Below are positions 17,021 through 26,056 of a stretch of 64,000 nt of DNA, in pieces. The notes below the pieces were generated by a model. It made no database searches and had not been told where the DNA came from. It saw only the letters and a program-made list of their open reading frames with translations. A program made the translations under genes and the position numbers. The stretch is taken from the NCBI GenBank assembly GCA_964427505.1, contig CAYRUO010000002.1, positions 62,001 to 126,000 of the forward strand, written 5' to 3'. This DNA is from Thermanaerothrix sp034436175. Its GTDB lineage: Bacteria; Chloroflexota; Anaerolineae; Anaerolineales; Anaerolineaceae. The number at the start of each line of letters is the position of its first letter. Position 1 is the first letter of the stretch.

Positions 17021-18829
17021 TTATCTCTGCTCCACAAAACGTTGTGCCACCATCTCGATGGTTATCATGGCACCTAATTGCCGCGTATGGTTTCGTATCC
17101 CTCGCATGTGCTCATCAATGGCCTGCCGAACAGCCTGCGGACGGAACCACCCGCGCTCCAGGAATGAAGATCTTAGTAAAATATCCTCAATCCACTGCCG
17201 ATTAGGTTTTAGTCGTAATAGATGATGCATATTGGCAAAAGTAGAGGAAGGCGGCTCTAGGTGTGCATCCTTCAAGATTTTCCATCGCCCCAATCCCCAC
17301 CTTACTCGTCGCACAAGTCGGTCAGACGCCTTCTCCAAGAAATTAGGGTGATTTAATGGACCCCCATTAACCCGTGCTAGTTGTGGGCTCACGTAATTCA
17401 GCGCCATTTTCTCTAAATAGCGTTTTGCCCGTAGATTTGGGGGTAACGAGAGCATGAGAGTCACCAAATCACGGTCCAAATACGGCTCGGTATACTCAAA
17501 ACGAGGACGAATCACACTAAGTCCATGTAAAATGTAGTCTACTTCATAGAAAAACAGACGATGCGTATCTAATTTTTGTGACAACGTGGCTCCCGGCGTC
17601 TGGGCTATTTCTTCTTCAATGCGCAATCGTGGTAGATCACGATACCGATTGACAAACCCCGGAGTAAACCAATGCGCCCATTCAGAAAGCCTGAATAGAT
17701 CATTGATATACGCTAAATAGGCTTCAAAAGGATCCGAAATTTCCCTAACCTTGGGTGAATAACTTGCCTCAGCGGTGTTAAGAAATAGGTCAGCACCATT
17801 ACCAAGAACAAGTACTTGGTTGGAAAAAGGGAGGGTATTCAGGATCCAGCCGTGTGAGTCAACAATATTCAGGAACCCTTCTGAACGCTCTACGCATGCG
17901 CTCGAAAATTTCTTAGGGTAATCTCTATCAAGAACCAAAAATTGATGAGGATAGCCAAGAAGGTTTCCTAATTTTCTGGCCCGGTTTATATCCCGGCTCG
18001 AGCGTTCCCCATAAGTAATCAAGGGCAACATTCGCTGAAATCTAGTGGAAATCAAAGCCAGCAACAAACGCGAATCTAAACCACCGCTGAGCGGCAAAGC
18101 ATAACCCTGAGGATTGACCAAACGCCGTTGCAGGCTTTGGCTTAGCGTTTCAATAAAAGCCTCAATCCATTGGGTCTCTGACCAATCCGCGAATCCCTCG
18201 CTATATCCAAGATGAGCATAAGGGTGAACCCAAACCTGCCCATTCTCATATCTCAACATCGAACCCGGGGGTAAGCGTTTAATGTCCGTAAAAAGAGTGC
18301 GATCCCCATCTAAGACTTCAAACGCCAACCACTCAGCCAACGCTTCTTCGTTGATGGATGGCTGGATCCAACCTAATGCCAAAAGCGCTTTGATTTCACT
18401 GGCAAATGCCAATCGCCCTGGCTGATGGAGATAGAATAAAGGTCGTAAACCTAAAAAATCGGTAACAAGGAAGAGGCGCTGCACATCTTCTTCCCAAACG
18501 GCTACACATACCCCCCCATTGAGATGCCCCAGCGCTTCACATCCTCCCTCACGATAGGTTTTTATCAGAAATTCATTTACTCGTTGAGAATCGCGACAAT
18601 CTGCCGTCTCCCCGTCTACTAGGAGCCAAGTTTTATTGGCTACGCGAAGTGGCTGACCCTTAGGGAGAATATAGGGCAACACTTCACGTCCCCACCCAAG
18701 ACGTCCCGAGTCGTCCAACCATACCTCAGATATACCCGGAATCGCAGGTTTGAGCAGATTCGCCATAGGAAGAAGATCGTCTAATGTAACAAGTTTCTGA
18801 TGACTTACTATGCCAAAAAGACCGGGCAT
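17021..18829 (-). CDS. Asparagine synthetase-fold enzyme with altered glutaminase and synthetase motifs
   Basis: The start is the ATG at 18829, with AAGGTG upstream; the product has 602 residues. It has the AsnB layout, an N-terminal Ntn domain and a C-terminal ATP-pyrophosphatase domain with LPLSGGLDSRLLLAL. However, the chain begins MPGLFGIV where AsnB has MCGI, so the catalytic Cys2 is replaced by Pro. The NGEIYN-like loop reads DGETAD. The usual SGEGADE segment reads GNGADL. Either it uses free ammonia, or it makes another amide bond, as do beta-lactam synthetase and lasso-peptide cyclases of this fold. Its place next to the FemAB-like pair suggests glycan amidation or aminoacylation. Confidence 0.78.
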   Translation of the reverse strand: MPGLFGIVSHQKLVTLDDLLPMANLLKPAIPGISEVWLDDSGRLGWGREVLPYILPKGQPLRVANKTWLLVDGETADCRDSQRVNEFLIKTYREGGCEALGHLNGGVCVAVWEEDVQRLFLVTDFLGLRPLFYLHQPGRLAFASEIKALLALGWIQPSINEEALAEWLAFEVLDGDRTLFTDIKRLPPGSMLRYENGQVWVHPYAHLGYSEGFADWSETQWIEAFIETLSQSLQRRLVNPQGYALPLSGGLDSRLLLALISTRFQRMLPLITYGERSSRDINRARKLGNLLGYPHQFLVLDRDYPKKFSSACVERSEGFLNIVDSHGWILNTLPFSNQVLVLGNGADLFLNTAEASYSPKVREISDPFEAYLAYINDLFRLSEWAHWFTPGFVNRYRDLPRLRIEEEIAQTPGATLSQKLDTHRLFFYEVDYILHGLSVIRPRFEYTEPYLDRDLVTLMLSLPPNLRAKRYLEKMALNYVSPQLARVNGGPLNHPNFLEKASDRLVRRVRWGLGRWKILKDAHLEPPSSTFANMHHLLRLKPNRQWIEDILLRSSFLERGWFRPQAVRQAIDEHMRGIRNHTRQLGAMITIEMVAQRFVEQR

Positions 18830-18903
18830 GGCATCACCTTTCGGGAGCATCTTTGCTGGCGGGATGAGGAGATGTTGGGCATCCTCTCACCCCCCTCTGT
18901 CAT

Positions 18904-20763
18904 CTAGCGCAGCACAAGGGGAATGAAAATCCGATTTGGTGGGATAGCCAAATTCTGAAAATAATCAATTTTGGCTGTAAATTGTGGAGACTCTACTCCA
19001 TAGGCATTTCCTGCATATAAACCAACGCGAGCAGCCTGGACAAGAAATGGCACGTTGACAATCGTTTTCCAATCAGAATCAGAAGGCCCCTTGATCGAAA
19101 CAAGCCAACGACTACCGTATCGTTCCAAGCGTAAATAAAGAGGCGCTGGATTGCCGCTTATAACAGGGGCATCAAACCAGACCAGTTTTCCTTCTTCGCT
19201 CCCCGAACGCACATTGAGCGCACCCTCATACGTGGCAACATAGAGTCTTGTGCCATTGCCTTGACTGTAGAAATCAGCCCGAATCCAACGCTTAGCCGGG
19301 TTGGCACTTTCCTCAACCATCATTCCCTGAAAGGGCCTTATACGTGAATCCAAAGATTGGACCGAGCTATCGAATTTGGTTTCAAAGATGAAATCGGTGT
19401 CATTAATAGCTTGCACAACCCGCATGGTCTTATTTCCACCACTATCATCCCGGGCATTCATGTCGTGCTCGCTGCCGGCCGGGAGTGACAAATACAAATG
19501 CGAACTGGAAGTAAACGGATCTCCAATGCCATAATTACCATCTCCCACAGGGTTAACTAAAGACCATCGCATCGTATCCAAGGTGTTCCCACTGAAATCA
19601 TCGGACTGAGCATTGGAAACCGGTAATATAAGACTCAACGGGGTTACTGTCACATTGCTAAACGTGGCATCTACGTGATGCGCTAACAGTACCACTGAAC
19701 CAGAGATGGGATCCCCCACCTGACCTACCCCGGTCAAGGTCCAATTAGATGGTTCTAGGCCTCCTTTCTGCCACACCTTCAGCGAATATTTTGGACGGCC
19801 ATCGTTTAACGTTTCTACCCGCATCTTTAAGGAAAAAACAGATGATGAAGGATTGAAAACCGCTTGTATCGGAACTAATGGATTATTAATCAACAACTGC
19901 AAAGAGGCATTGGTCAAGTCGGTTTCATCTTGCCACCGTATCCAACCAATGGCTCCGTAAGGCAAATAACCACATTTGGGTGCAACAAGCCCGCCCCCTG
20001 GGTAACAATAACTACCCACATCAGAATACGGTTCATCGGTATGTCCCGTCCAACGCAAAAGCAGCCCCACCCCTGGCCCATAACTAGGAGCGCCAAAGCC
20101 ATAAACATCGTCCACGCTATGGATCGTAATATCCACTTGCACCTCATAATCCCGCCATCCCATGTCCCCAATAGCAATCATTCGGTCATACCCCACCTGA
20201 TTCGTCTTCACATTCCCCGCAGCAAAATCCCATTTACCGGTTAATACCTGCGCCTGTCTCTGCCATATAGCACTGTCCGGGTTCCAAGTTGTGGTCGTTG
20301 GCAGTGGCCATTTTTTATCATGGGAATAATAAATGGTTATGGTTCGTTCAGAAATATTGCTAAGACCATCCGTTGCCCTTAGGAATAAGGTATTTGATCC
20401 TTCCCTCAGTTCGCCATCAAATAGTTCAACGGCAAAATCCCCTGCACCATATAATAAGCGAGGACCATCAGGGGAAGCAGGGAAAGGCCCCAACTGGAGC
20501 AATTCGAAAGCCCCATTATTTAGAGAGGACTCTAGACTTACCACCCCATCCGGATCACTTACGTTTCCCAGGATATAAATCTGTCGCCCCGGCAACCCCG
20601 GGTCACCAAAATATTGAACATCACCGTACCAAACATCTATGTTGGGCCCCCCTGCCTCAGCAGTTACTTCAGATTGGGGTAAAAATCCAAAAAGGCTTAA
20701 TAAAAGGGTCACTATTATCAGCATTTTTCCTGCTTTTCTTGTTGCGAGCATCTTCTTGGTCAT
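18904..20763 (-). CDS. Secreted protein with concanavalin-like domains and C-terminal IFIPLVLR
   Basis: This 619-residue protein starts at an ATG with GGAGG just upstream. A signal peptide is clear: basic residues, a hydrophobic MLIIVTLLLSLFGFLPQ core, then TAEAGG. An N-terminal part resembles an Ig-like or Big domain (DPDGVVSLESSL, GSNTLFLRATDG). Two beta-sandwich segments follow, with YEVQVDITIHSVDD and DDFSGNTLDTMRW, resembling LamG/glycosidase-associated concanavalin-like domains. The last residues, NRIFIPLVLR, match a motif also seen in other exported proteins here. It may bind or process the exported glycan. No catalytic site is evident. Confidence 0.72.
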   Translation of the reverse strand: MTKKMLATRKAGKMLIIVTLLLSLFGFLPQSEVTAEAGGPNIDVWYGDVQYFGDPGLPGRQIYILGNVSDPDGVVSLESSLNNGAFELLQLGPFPASPDGPRLLYGAGDFAVELFDGELREGSNTLFLRATDGLSNISERTITIYYSHDKKWPLPTTTTWNPDSAIWQRQAQVLTGKWDFAAGNVKTNQVGYDRMIAIGDMGWRDYEVQVDITIHSVDDVYGFGAPSYGPGVGLLLRWTGHTDEPYSDVGSYCYPGGGLVAPKCGYLPYGAIGWIRWQDETDLTNASLQLLINNPLVPIQAVFNPSSSVFSLKMRVETLNDGRPKYSLKVWQKGGLEPSNWTLTGVGQVGDPISGSVVLLAHHVDATFSNVTVTPLSLILPVSNAQSDDFSGNTLDTMRWSLVNPVGDGNYGIGDPFTSSSHLYLSLPAGSEHDMNARDDSGGNKTMRVVQAINDTDFIFETKFDSSVQSLDSRIRPFQGMMVEESANPAKRWIRADFYSQGNGTRLYVATYEGALNVRSGSEEGKLVWFDAPVISGNPAPLYLRLERYGSRWLVSIKGPSDSDWKTIVNVPFLVQAARVGLYAGNAYGVESPQFTAKIDYFQNLAIPPNRIFIPLVLR

Positions 20764-20862
20764 TTTTCCTCCCGAATCAAATTTTGTTTATAGACCCAAC
20801 CCGACCGGATTGAGAAACGTCCAACTTCATAGAGAGTTATTCTCAAGCATTACATTTCACTC

Positions 20863-21801
20863 TCAACGCCATATTCGACGCAAAAAGACAAATACGGGGC
20901 TTGGAAGTGCTCGAGCGTTATCCCACATCCAAGAGCGGGCTTCCAGCGCTAGCAACTTATGCCGCCATATTCCCCACTGGATGACTCCACGCATTCCCCT
21001 AAGCCGCACCGCCAACGGCAACGGCAGCCGCCACAACGAGTGTATAAACTCCCCCCACAATCGCCAATGCACATAACGACGAGACTTTCTCAGGGTAGGA
21101 TCGAACCAACTCGCCCTTTCCGAGGGCTTCAAGGCCCGCACACTGGAACCCGGATGATCGCGCCGATAAAAAAGCGTCTGAGGAACTTCCACCATTTTTC
21201 CCAGTAGAGCCAATTCACCCAAAAGCGTGATATCCGATGAGGTAAACCGATCAATGAGGCGCGTTTTACGCAATTGCTCCAAACGAATCAGTCCAAACAC
21301 CGCATTACATTTATCCTTACGACGAAAGCGATCTAAAAAGTGACAGAATCGCTCTGCCGGCTCGCTCTCGGTCAGATTCAATTCGTCTTCATAAAGGCTC
21401 AGAGGCTGCCCGTTCTCATCAACGATTTGGGTATGGGGGTAGACCAGAACTATGGAATGATCAGATTGAAGAGGAGCCAGACAGGTCTCAAGAAATGTAG
21501 GCGCTAACCAATCATCCGCTGCCGCCCACTTGAAAAACTGCCCTCGCGCCGATGCCACTGTCTGGTTGTAGTTAAACGCCGCGCCACGATTTTCTGTGTT
21601 ACGCACATAACGCACCCGTGGGTCACGCTGCACATAGACACGACTTATTTCTTCCGTACGATCCGTGGACGCGTTATCGCTAATAATCAGTTCAAAATCA
21701 CCCCACGTTTGTGTTAGGATAGACTCTAAGGCTTGCTCTAAATAGGCTTCACCATTAAAAACCGGCAAACCTATCGAAACGAGCGGCGCAAATGTGTTCA
21801 T
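20863..21801 (-). CDS. Glycosyltransferase family 2
   Basis: The ATG at 21801 overlaps the TGA of the ABC ATPase gene by four bases (ATGA), which decides the start over a longer frame. The 312-residue protein begins MNTFAPLVSIGLPVFNGEAYLEQAL. It has FELIISDNASTDRTEEI and FKWAAADDWLAPTFL, the GT-A nucleotide-binding and acidic metal-binding regions. It is likely a cytoplasmic transferase working on the exporter's lipid-linked substrate. It is the first transferase after the exporter genes. There is a 99-base gap downstream before the secreted-protein gene. Confidence 0.9.
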   Translation of the reverse strand: MNTFAPLVSIGLPVFNGEAYLEQALESILTQTWGDFELIISDNASTDRTEEISRVYVQRDPRVRYVRNTENRGAAFNYNQTVASARGQFFKWAAADDWLAPTFLETCLAPLQSDHSIVLVYPHTQIVDENGQPLSLYEDELNLTESEPAERFCHFLDRFRRKDKCNAVFGLIRLEQLRKTRLIDRFTSSDITLLGELALLGKMVEVPQTLFYRRDHPGSSVRALKPSERASWFDPTLRKSRRYVHWRLWGEFIHSLWRLPLPLAVRLRGMRGVIQWGIWRHKLLALEARSWMWDNARALPSPVFVFLRRIWR

Positions 21802-23162
21802 CGAAGAATTCCCATCTGTAAACCCGAACGACCATTCCAAGGACTAGGGTCAACCAGCTTGGTTTCCCATTGAAGAAACGGGCGAATGATCCCTGGAAAA
21901 TGCCCGACGAAACCCATGCGGCTGCTGGGCCCCAAACCCGGGCGTTCAGTAACTTGAAAGGCCACCGCATCGGGTTCATAGAGATGCAATATTTCCGGAT
22001 CCTCAGTACGAATGGAAGGGCCTACCATCATCGTCCCCTCGGCTAAGAAATTGCCCGGTATCCAGGCGAGGCTACGGTAGCGCCCCGGTTGTCGCGGTTT
22101 ACCGTCCCACTCGGCATCGGTATCGAGTGAAGCAAAAAGCCACTGCCCTTCATCATTATGGAGACTAAATCCGGCGTGTAAGGGATAACCGCCTTCTAGA
22201 ACAAGGTATTCCATTTCGATTCCCACAGGCTCCCGAATATCAAAGGTATCGGTAACCTCGCCTCGGTCGTTGCGAATACGAATGGCCAACAGACGCACCA
22301 CCTCATCCCCTGGCGCGCTATAAAAATCAGGCCATTCACGAGACGGCGTTGTGCCTAACGATTCGGTCAAATATTCGCTCACAATCTGATGGGCCGGACC
22401 TTCGCGATAGATTTGACCATCCTGCAACCAGACTGCCCGCTCGCATAGACGTACAATCGAGGGCATGTGATGAGAAACAAACAAAATCGTTCGACCAGCA
22501 CGCCCTACTTCTTCCATCTTGTCCAGGCATTTTTTCTGAAATGCCGCATCGCCAACTGCTAACACCTCATCAACCAACAAAATCTCGGGATCCAAATGCG
22601 CCGCTACAGCAAATGCCAGACGCATTGCCATCCCACTTGAGTAGTACTTAACCGGCGTGTCAATGAAACGCTCAACTTCAGAGAAAGCCACAATTTCATC
22701 AAACTTCTGGTCAATTTCGGTTTTTTTCATTCCCAAAATCGCACCGTTGAGATATACATTTTCCCGTCCGGTGAGCTCCTTATGAAAACCGGTTCCCACT
22801 TCCAACAACGAACCAACACGCCCCCATAGATCGACACGACCTTCCGTTGGCACTGTAATACGGGTTAGGATCTTGAGTAGGGTACTCTTGCCGGCCCCAT
22901 TACGCCCAATGATGCCAACCACCTCACCCTGATGAACCTCAAATGAAACTCCCCGTAACGCCCAAATTTGAAATGTTTCCTCGTCACGCCGAATCGCGTC
23001 TTGGCTTCTGAAAAAGCGCAACCAACGTAGCGGCTGTGCGGCGAAACGCGAAATTTGATCGCGAAGAGTCTGATACGAAGCCTGGGCCCCCTGACCAATG
23101 CGATAGAGTTTCCCCAGGTTTTCCACCTGAATCGAAAGATGCCGCTGTCGTCTCACAGTCAT
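21798..23162 (-). CDS. Polysaccharide ABC exporter ATPase, Wzt-like with C-terminal domain
   Basis: This ATPase has a core of about 250 residues plus a C-terminal extension of about 200, 454 in all. The core has Walker A IIGRNGAGKSTLLK, the signature YSSGMAMRLAF, Walker B ILLVDEVLAVGD and a switch His. The extension (from about residue 265, GDEVVRLLAIRI, to the end) resembles the Wzt C-terminal beta-sandwich that binds the end of O-antigen chains in ABC-dependent export. It overlaps the permease gene upstream and the GT2 gene downstream by four bases each. The extension implies that the glycan carries a recognised terminal feature. Confidence 0.9.
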   Translation of the reverse strand: MTVRRQRHLSIQVENLGKLYRIGQGAQASYQTLRDQISRFAAQPLRWLRFFRSQDAIRRDEETFQIWALRGVSFEVHQGEVVGIIGRNGAGKSTLLKILTRITVPTEGRVDLWGRVGSLLEVGTGFHKELTGRENVYLNGAILGMKKTEIDQKFDEIVAFSEVERFIDTPVKYYSSGMAMRLAFAVAAHLDPEILLVDEVLAVGDAAFQKKCLDKMEEVGRAGRTILFVSHHMPSIVRLCERAVWLQDGQIYREGPAHQIVSEYLTESLGTTPSREWPDFYSAPGDEVVRLLAIRIRNDRGEVTDTFDIREPVGIEMEYLVLEGGYPLHAGFSLHNDEGQWLFASLDTDAEWDGKPRQPGRYRSLAWIPGNFLAEGTMMVGPSIRTEDPEILHLYEPDAVAFQVTERPGLGPSSRMGFVGHFPGIIRPFLQWETKLVDPSPWNGRSGLQMGILR

Positions 23163-24031
23163 ATCAAATCCGCAAAGGTATCTTCGGTGTGGCGGAAGTA
23201 AATAACGCCACTGACCAATAAAATGATCGATACAATCACTGAGGCCAGGATCATCAACTCCGGGGGTTTATCTCCCAGCAATGCCCAACGAAATCCTTCG
23301 ACAACACCCACCATAGGATTTAAGCCGTAAATGGTACGCCAAGGCTCGCTTAAGAGACTGCTGGGATAAACCACGGGGGTAGCGAAAAGCCAAAATTGGG
23401 TTAAGAACGGGATCAGATAACGCACATCACGATATTTGACATTCAGCGCGGACAACCACAGTCCAACCCCTAGCGCGGTTGTCAGCGCCAGCAACAAGAA
23501 CAGTGGTAAGAGGATGATGTAAATTGTAGGTGCATAACCATAAAAGATCATCATCCCGATCAAGACTAGAAAGGCAAATGCAAAATCCACCAGACCTGAA
23601 AGAACGCTCGATACCGGCACGATTAGGCGCGGGAAGTACACTTTGGTGATCAATCCTCCACTACCCACCAGGCTGTTAGCGGCGAGAGAGAGAGCCCCGG
23701 AAAAATACGTCCAGGGAAGCAGGGCCGTGTAACTAAAAATCGGATAGGGATAACCATTTGAGGCCATCTGGGCCATTCGGCCAAAAAATATTGAGAATAC
23801 GACCATGGTAAAAAAAGGCTGAATGATTGCCCATGCCGCCCCTAAAAGCGTTTGCTTATAGCGCACTTTAATGTCTCGCCAAACCAGGAAATACAATAAT
23901 TCCCGATAGCGCCAGAACTCCTTTAAATTAAGCGGAACACGTCCACGATAAGGCTCGATATGAACGTGAGAGATTTCTCCTAGTTCCGATGCAGAAGCAG
24001 TGGAAAAAACTTGCATGGGCGAAGTTTTCAT
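23159..24031 (-). CDS. Polysaccharide ABC exporter permease, Wzm/TagG-like
   Basis: This 290-residue membrane protein is the first gene of the operon and starts at the ATG at 24031. After a short cytoplasmic tail with NLKEFWRYRELLYFLVWRD and IKVRYKQTLLGAAWAIIQP, about six membrane helices follow. Conserved landmarks are the KVYFPRLIVPVSS loop, LSALNVKYRDVRYLIPF and LNPMVGVVEGFRWALLG. These are hallmarks of the ABC-2 permease family. It forms the membrane channel that moves the lipid-linked polysaccharide outward, driven by the downstream ATPase with which it overlaps by four bases. The order permease-ATPase is typical of such exporters. Confidence 0.92.
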   Translation of the reverse strand: MKTSPMQVFSTASASELGEISHVHIEPYRGRVPLNLKEFWRYRELLYFLVWRDIKVRYKQTLLGAAWAIIQPFFTMVVFSIFFGRMAQMASNGYPYPIFSYTALLPWTYFSGALSLAANSLVGSGGLITKVYFPRLIVPVSSVLSGLVDFAFAFLVLIGMMIFYGYAPTIYIILLPLFLLLALTTALGVGLWLSALNVKYRDVRYLIPFLTQFWLFATPVVYPSSLLSEPWRTIYGLNPMVGVVEGFRWALLGDKPPELMILASVIVSIILLVSGVIYFRHTEDTFADLI

Positions 24032-24100
24032 TTTAGGTTATGCAGTTTTCGGGAAAAGGGTGATTGAAGATTCTCAACAACAGGATTTTGGCATGCTCCG

Positions 24101-24134
24101 CCCTTTCGACATGACACGTGACCTCTCGAAAGGG
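24101..24134 (-). repeat. Inverted repeat in the leader of the polysaccharide operon
   Basis: CCCTTTCGA at 24101-24109 and TCGAAAGGG at 24126-24134 form a nine-base-pair stem with a 16-base loop holding CACGTG. In the minus-strand transcript it lies between the candidate start site and the permease ATG. No U-run follows on that strand, so it does not look like a terminator. It could be a leader structure or a protein site. Confidence 0.5.
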
Positions 24135-24240
24135 TAAAAAGATGCATCTGTTTTACGCCTTAGCCAGGGTATATATCCCTAATCGAACCTTTTTTATCTC
24201 TTTTGTGGTCTAAATTCAAAACCTGGCATAAGACATTCGT

Positions 24241-24269
24241 ATATTAGTAGGGATAAGCAAAATATCCAA
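24241..24269 (-). promoter_or_regulatory. Candidate sigma70-type promoter of the 24 kb polysaccharide operon
   Basis: On the minus strand TTGGAT (24269-24264) and TAATAT (24246-24241) are separated by exactly 17 bases. Transcription would begin near 24234 and leave a leader of about 200 bases before the permease ATG at 24031. The remaining 379-base gap (24032-24410) holds only the leader hairpin, this promoter and the terminator of the next unit. The match is good but was found by eye. Confidence 0.45.
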
Positions 24270-24354
24270 CCCCATCATAAGGGATTCGCTTGCCATGGTT
24301 ACTTTGAATTCGGAGAGAAATTCTTTGAATTCTCAAAGAAAGGTTATAAAGTAG

Positions 24355-24384
24355 AAAAAGCGCCGGCGGTGATGACCGGCGCTT
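24355..24384 (-). terminator. Rho-independent terminator of the two exported-protein genes
   Basis: AAGCGCCGG (24358-24366) pairs perfectly with CCGGCGCTT (24376-24384) around a nine-base loop. On the minus strand the stem runs into a U-run (plus-strand A-run 24355-24359). It stands 27 bases after the stop at 24411 and separates that unit from the polysaccharide operon. Confidence 0.85.
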
Positions 24385-24410
24385 GCGCAATAACTATTAG
24401 AGGAATAGAT

Positions 24411-24692
24411 TTAGCGACTTACCAGCGGCAAGAAGAGAGAATATCTCAGGCAAGCAACCTCCAAAGGAAGGCCACTCTCTAGAATATAGTTACCCCCTCG
24501 AAGTGGAACCGGGTTAACCGATTCACCCGCAGTGAAGGTTAGGCTCAAATTACTGCCGGTCATCGTCCCACCCCCACTGACCCATTGAGATAACAGTGAC
24601 CATGATTGAGTATCAGACCTCACCTCACCGACAATCAAACCCAGACCCAAGCAGGCCAAGATTAGGCCCAAAAGAATGAAACGTGGGTTCAT
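24411..24692 (-). CDS. Small secreted protein ending in LFLPLVSR
   Basis: This 93-residue protein has an N-terminal signal or anchor (FILLGLILACLGLGLIVG). A central GGGTMTGSNLSLTFTAGE stretch resembles the short beta repeats of Chloroflexi surface proteins. The C-terminus RYSLFLPLVSR is the same type of hydrophobic motif as in the large secreted protein of the polysaccharide locus. I do not recognise a named family. It starts just downstream of another exported-protein gene and is followed by a strong terminator, so the two form one transcription unit. A role in the cell envelope is likely but unproven. Confidence 0.6.
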   Translation of the reverse strand: MNPRFILLGLILACLGLGLIVGEVRSDTQSWSLLSQWVSGGGTMTGSNLSLTFTAGESVNPVPLRGGNYILESGLPLEVACLRYSLFLPLVSR

Positions 24693-24701
24693 CTTTCCCT
24701 C

Positions 24702-25823
24702 CTAACGCCCGGTGACGATGAAGTTGAACCCACAGAGGCTGGTAACATAATTGCCATACCCATCACGAATATAAACATCAAATTCTGGATTCCCATCTTG
24801 GTTAATCGCAATTTGACTCACATTGGCAGTCAAAGCCATCGTAGAGTCAAAAATTGGCGTAACCGTGACCACAAAGACCGAGCCTTGGGTAGCGCTTACG
24901 TCCAGAACTACGTGGTAACCATAATTGTCGTTGCTACGAGAAACTGACCATACCCCAAAATCACCCGTTAAATCTACCGTTTCACCATCCCAGACTTGCC
25001 CCCACGCTACAATCCCGTTGTCTCGATAACGCTCACCGATTTCAATGGTTTTACTCTCACCAGCATCTTGATTAAATTGAACAATGGTTTTGTTTTCACT
25101 ATCGCTATGCAACGTTATGGCCGGCACATTATTTACAATCATCTCCCAGGATTGATTATCTGTGCTCCCTAACCGGGCCCGTTCTGAGCCAAGGGCGCTT
25201 CCCTTCAAACCCCAATAATGCGCGTCTAAATCCCCCATGTTTAATGCGAAGGTTGTTCCGGTTAGAGTTAATCCACTCCCGGCCGTGTACGTTGTATTAT
25301 CATCACCATCCTGCAATTCGCTAGGCACACCGCTGATGCCACTCCATAGCACCGATTGCGCCTGATCAGCAGATGCTGCACTCTCTGCCCTCACAGCACG
25401 ATCCGCCTGCCAGGCATAAGGCACCCGCGTCAGTAATTGGCGAGGTAAGAGCACAGTAAAATCTCCCTCTTGATTGCTTTCTGCCGGTCGCACTGCGATT
25501 TCAAGATACCCTTGTGCACCACTAAAAGCGCTGGCAGGAAAAGTAAGCAAAACATTAAACCATCCCTGATTTACCGCTACGTCTTCATGGAGGTCTTCGG
25601 CGATTAAGGTGCCATTTACCTCGGCATCATAAAGACGAAAGCGCAGGTCAAAATTACCCTGCGCTGGCTGCCCCCCATCTTGTAACCGGCCTTGATAGGT
25701 AAAAGTCACCGGCGGTGGCTCTTGCAACTCACCCCGTGCCGAGGCGCGCACGAAAAAGCCACCTAAAAAGGCGAGCACCATCCAAACGGGCACTAGCCCC
25801 CACCAGAAACGCTTGCCGTTCAT
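24702..25823 (-). CDS. Exported protein of unknown function (beta-rich)
   Basis: The start is the ATG at 25823, with AAGGAGG five bases upstream; the longer open frame has no such signal. The 373-residue product has a signal peptide or anchor (WWGLVPVWMVLAFLGGFFV), then VTFTYQGRLQDGGQPAQGNFDLRFRLYDA. That segment is common in secreted proteins of unknown role. Ala-rich RAESAASADQAQ and a GSGLTLTGTTFALN segment resemble tail-fibre-like beta structure. The last third is a conserved-looking beta domain without catalytic motifs. It may be a surface or adhesion protein. It is likely co-transcribed with the small LFLPLVSR protein ten bases downstream. Confidence 0.6.
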   Translation of the reverse strand: MNGKRFWWGLVPVWMVLAFLGGFFVRASARGELQEPPPVTFTYQGRLQDGGQPAQGNFDLRFRLYDAEVNGTLIAEDLHEDVAVNQGWFNVLLTFPASAFSGAQGYLEIAVRPAESNQEGDFTVLLPRQLLTRVPYAWQADRAVRAESAASADQAQSVLWSGISGVPSELQDGDDNTTYTAGSGLTLTGTTFALNMGDLDAHYWGLKGSALGSERARLGSTDNQSWEMIVNNVPAITLHSDSENKTIVQFNQDAGESKTIEIGERYRDNGIVAWGQVWDGETVDLTGDFGVWSVSRSNDNYGYHVVLDVSATQGSVFVVTVTPIFDSTMALTANVSQIAINQDGNPEFDVYIRDGYGNYVTSLCGFNFIVTGR

Positions 25824-25944
25824 GAGAACCTCCTTGGAATTTAGAATATTTGCCCCTGAACAACAGAAAGCCACCTCATTCCCCCTCGGCGCCCGCCGTT
25901 GTAACAGCCAGGATATAAAATAGACAGAAAGCCTTCTCAATAAG

Positions 25945-25971
25945 CATATAGTAAACTCACTCAACCGTCAA
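25945..25971 (-). promoter_or_regulatory. Possible promoter of the exported-protein pair
   Basis: On the minus strand TTGACG (25971-25966) and TATATG (25950-25945) are 15 bases apart, shorter than optimal. It lies about 120 bases upstream of the ATG at 25823. On the plus strand the same gap also holds a TATAAT at 26023-26028 that may serve mtnA, without a convincing -35 box. Confidence 0.3.
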
Positions 25972-26056
25972 ACAAAAAGGAGCACGGATATTCCTACAGG
26001 CTCTATTACTTTGTAGGCAGGCTATAATTGGCATAGTCGGGACAGGAGATTAGAAT

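Noticed and set aside
1..24031. Gram-negative origin of the window because of Kdo genes
   Set aside because: No lpx, lpt or outer-membrane genes are visible, and the exported-protein motifs and other gene content fit Chloroflexi better; Kdo also occurs in capsules.
24101..24134. Hairpin as a plus-strand terminator
   Set aside because: No plus-strand gene lies upstream; the A-rich tail TAAAAAG is not a U-run on that strand.
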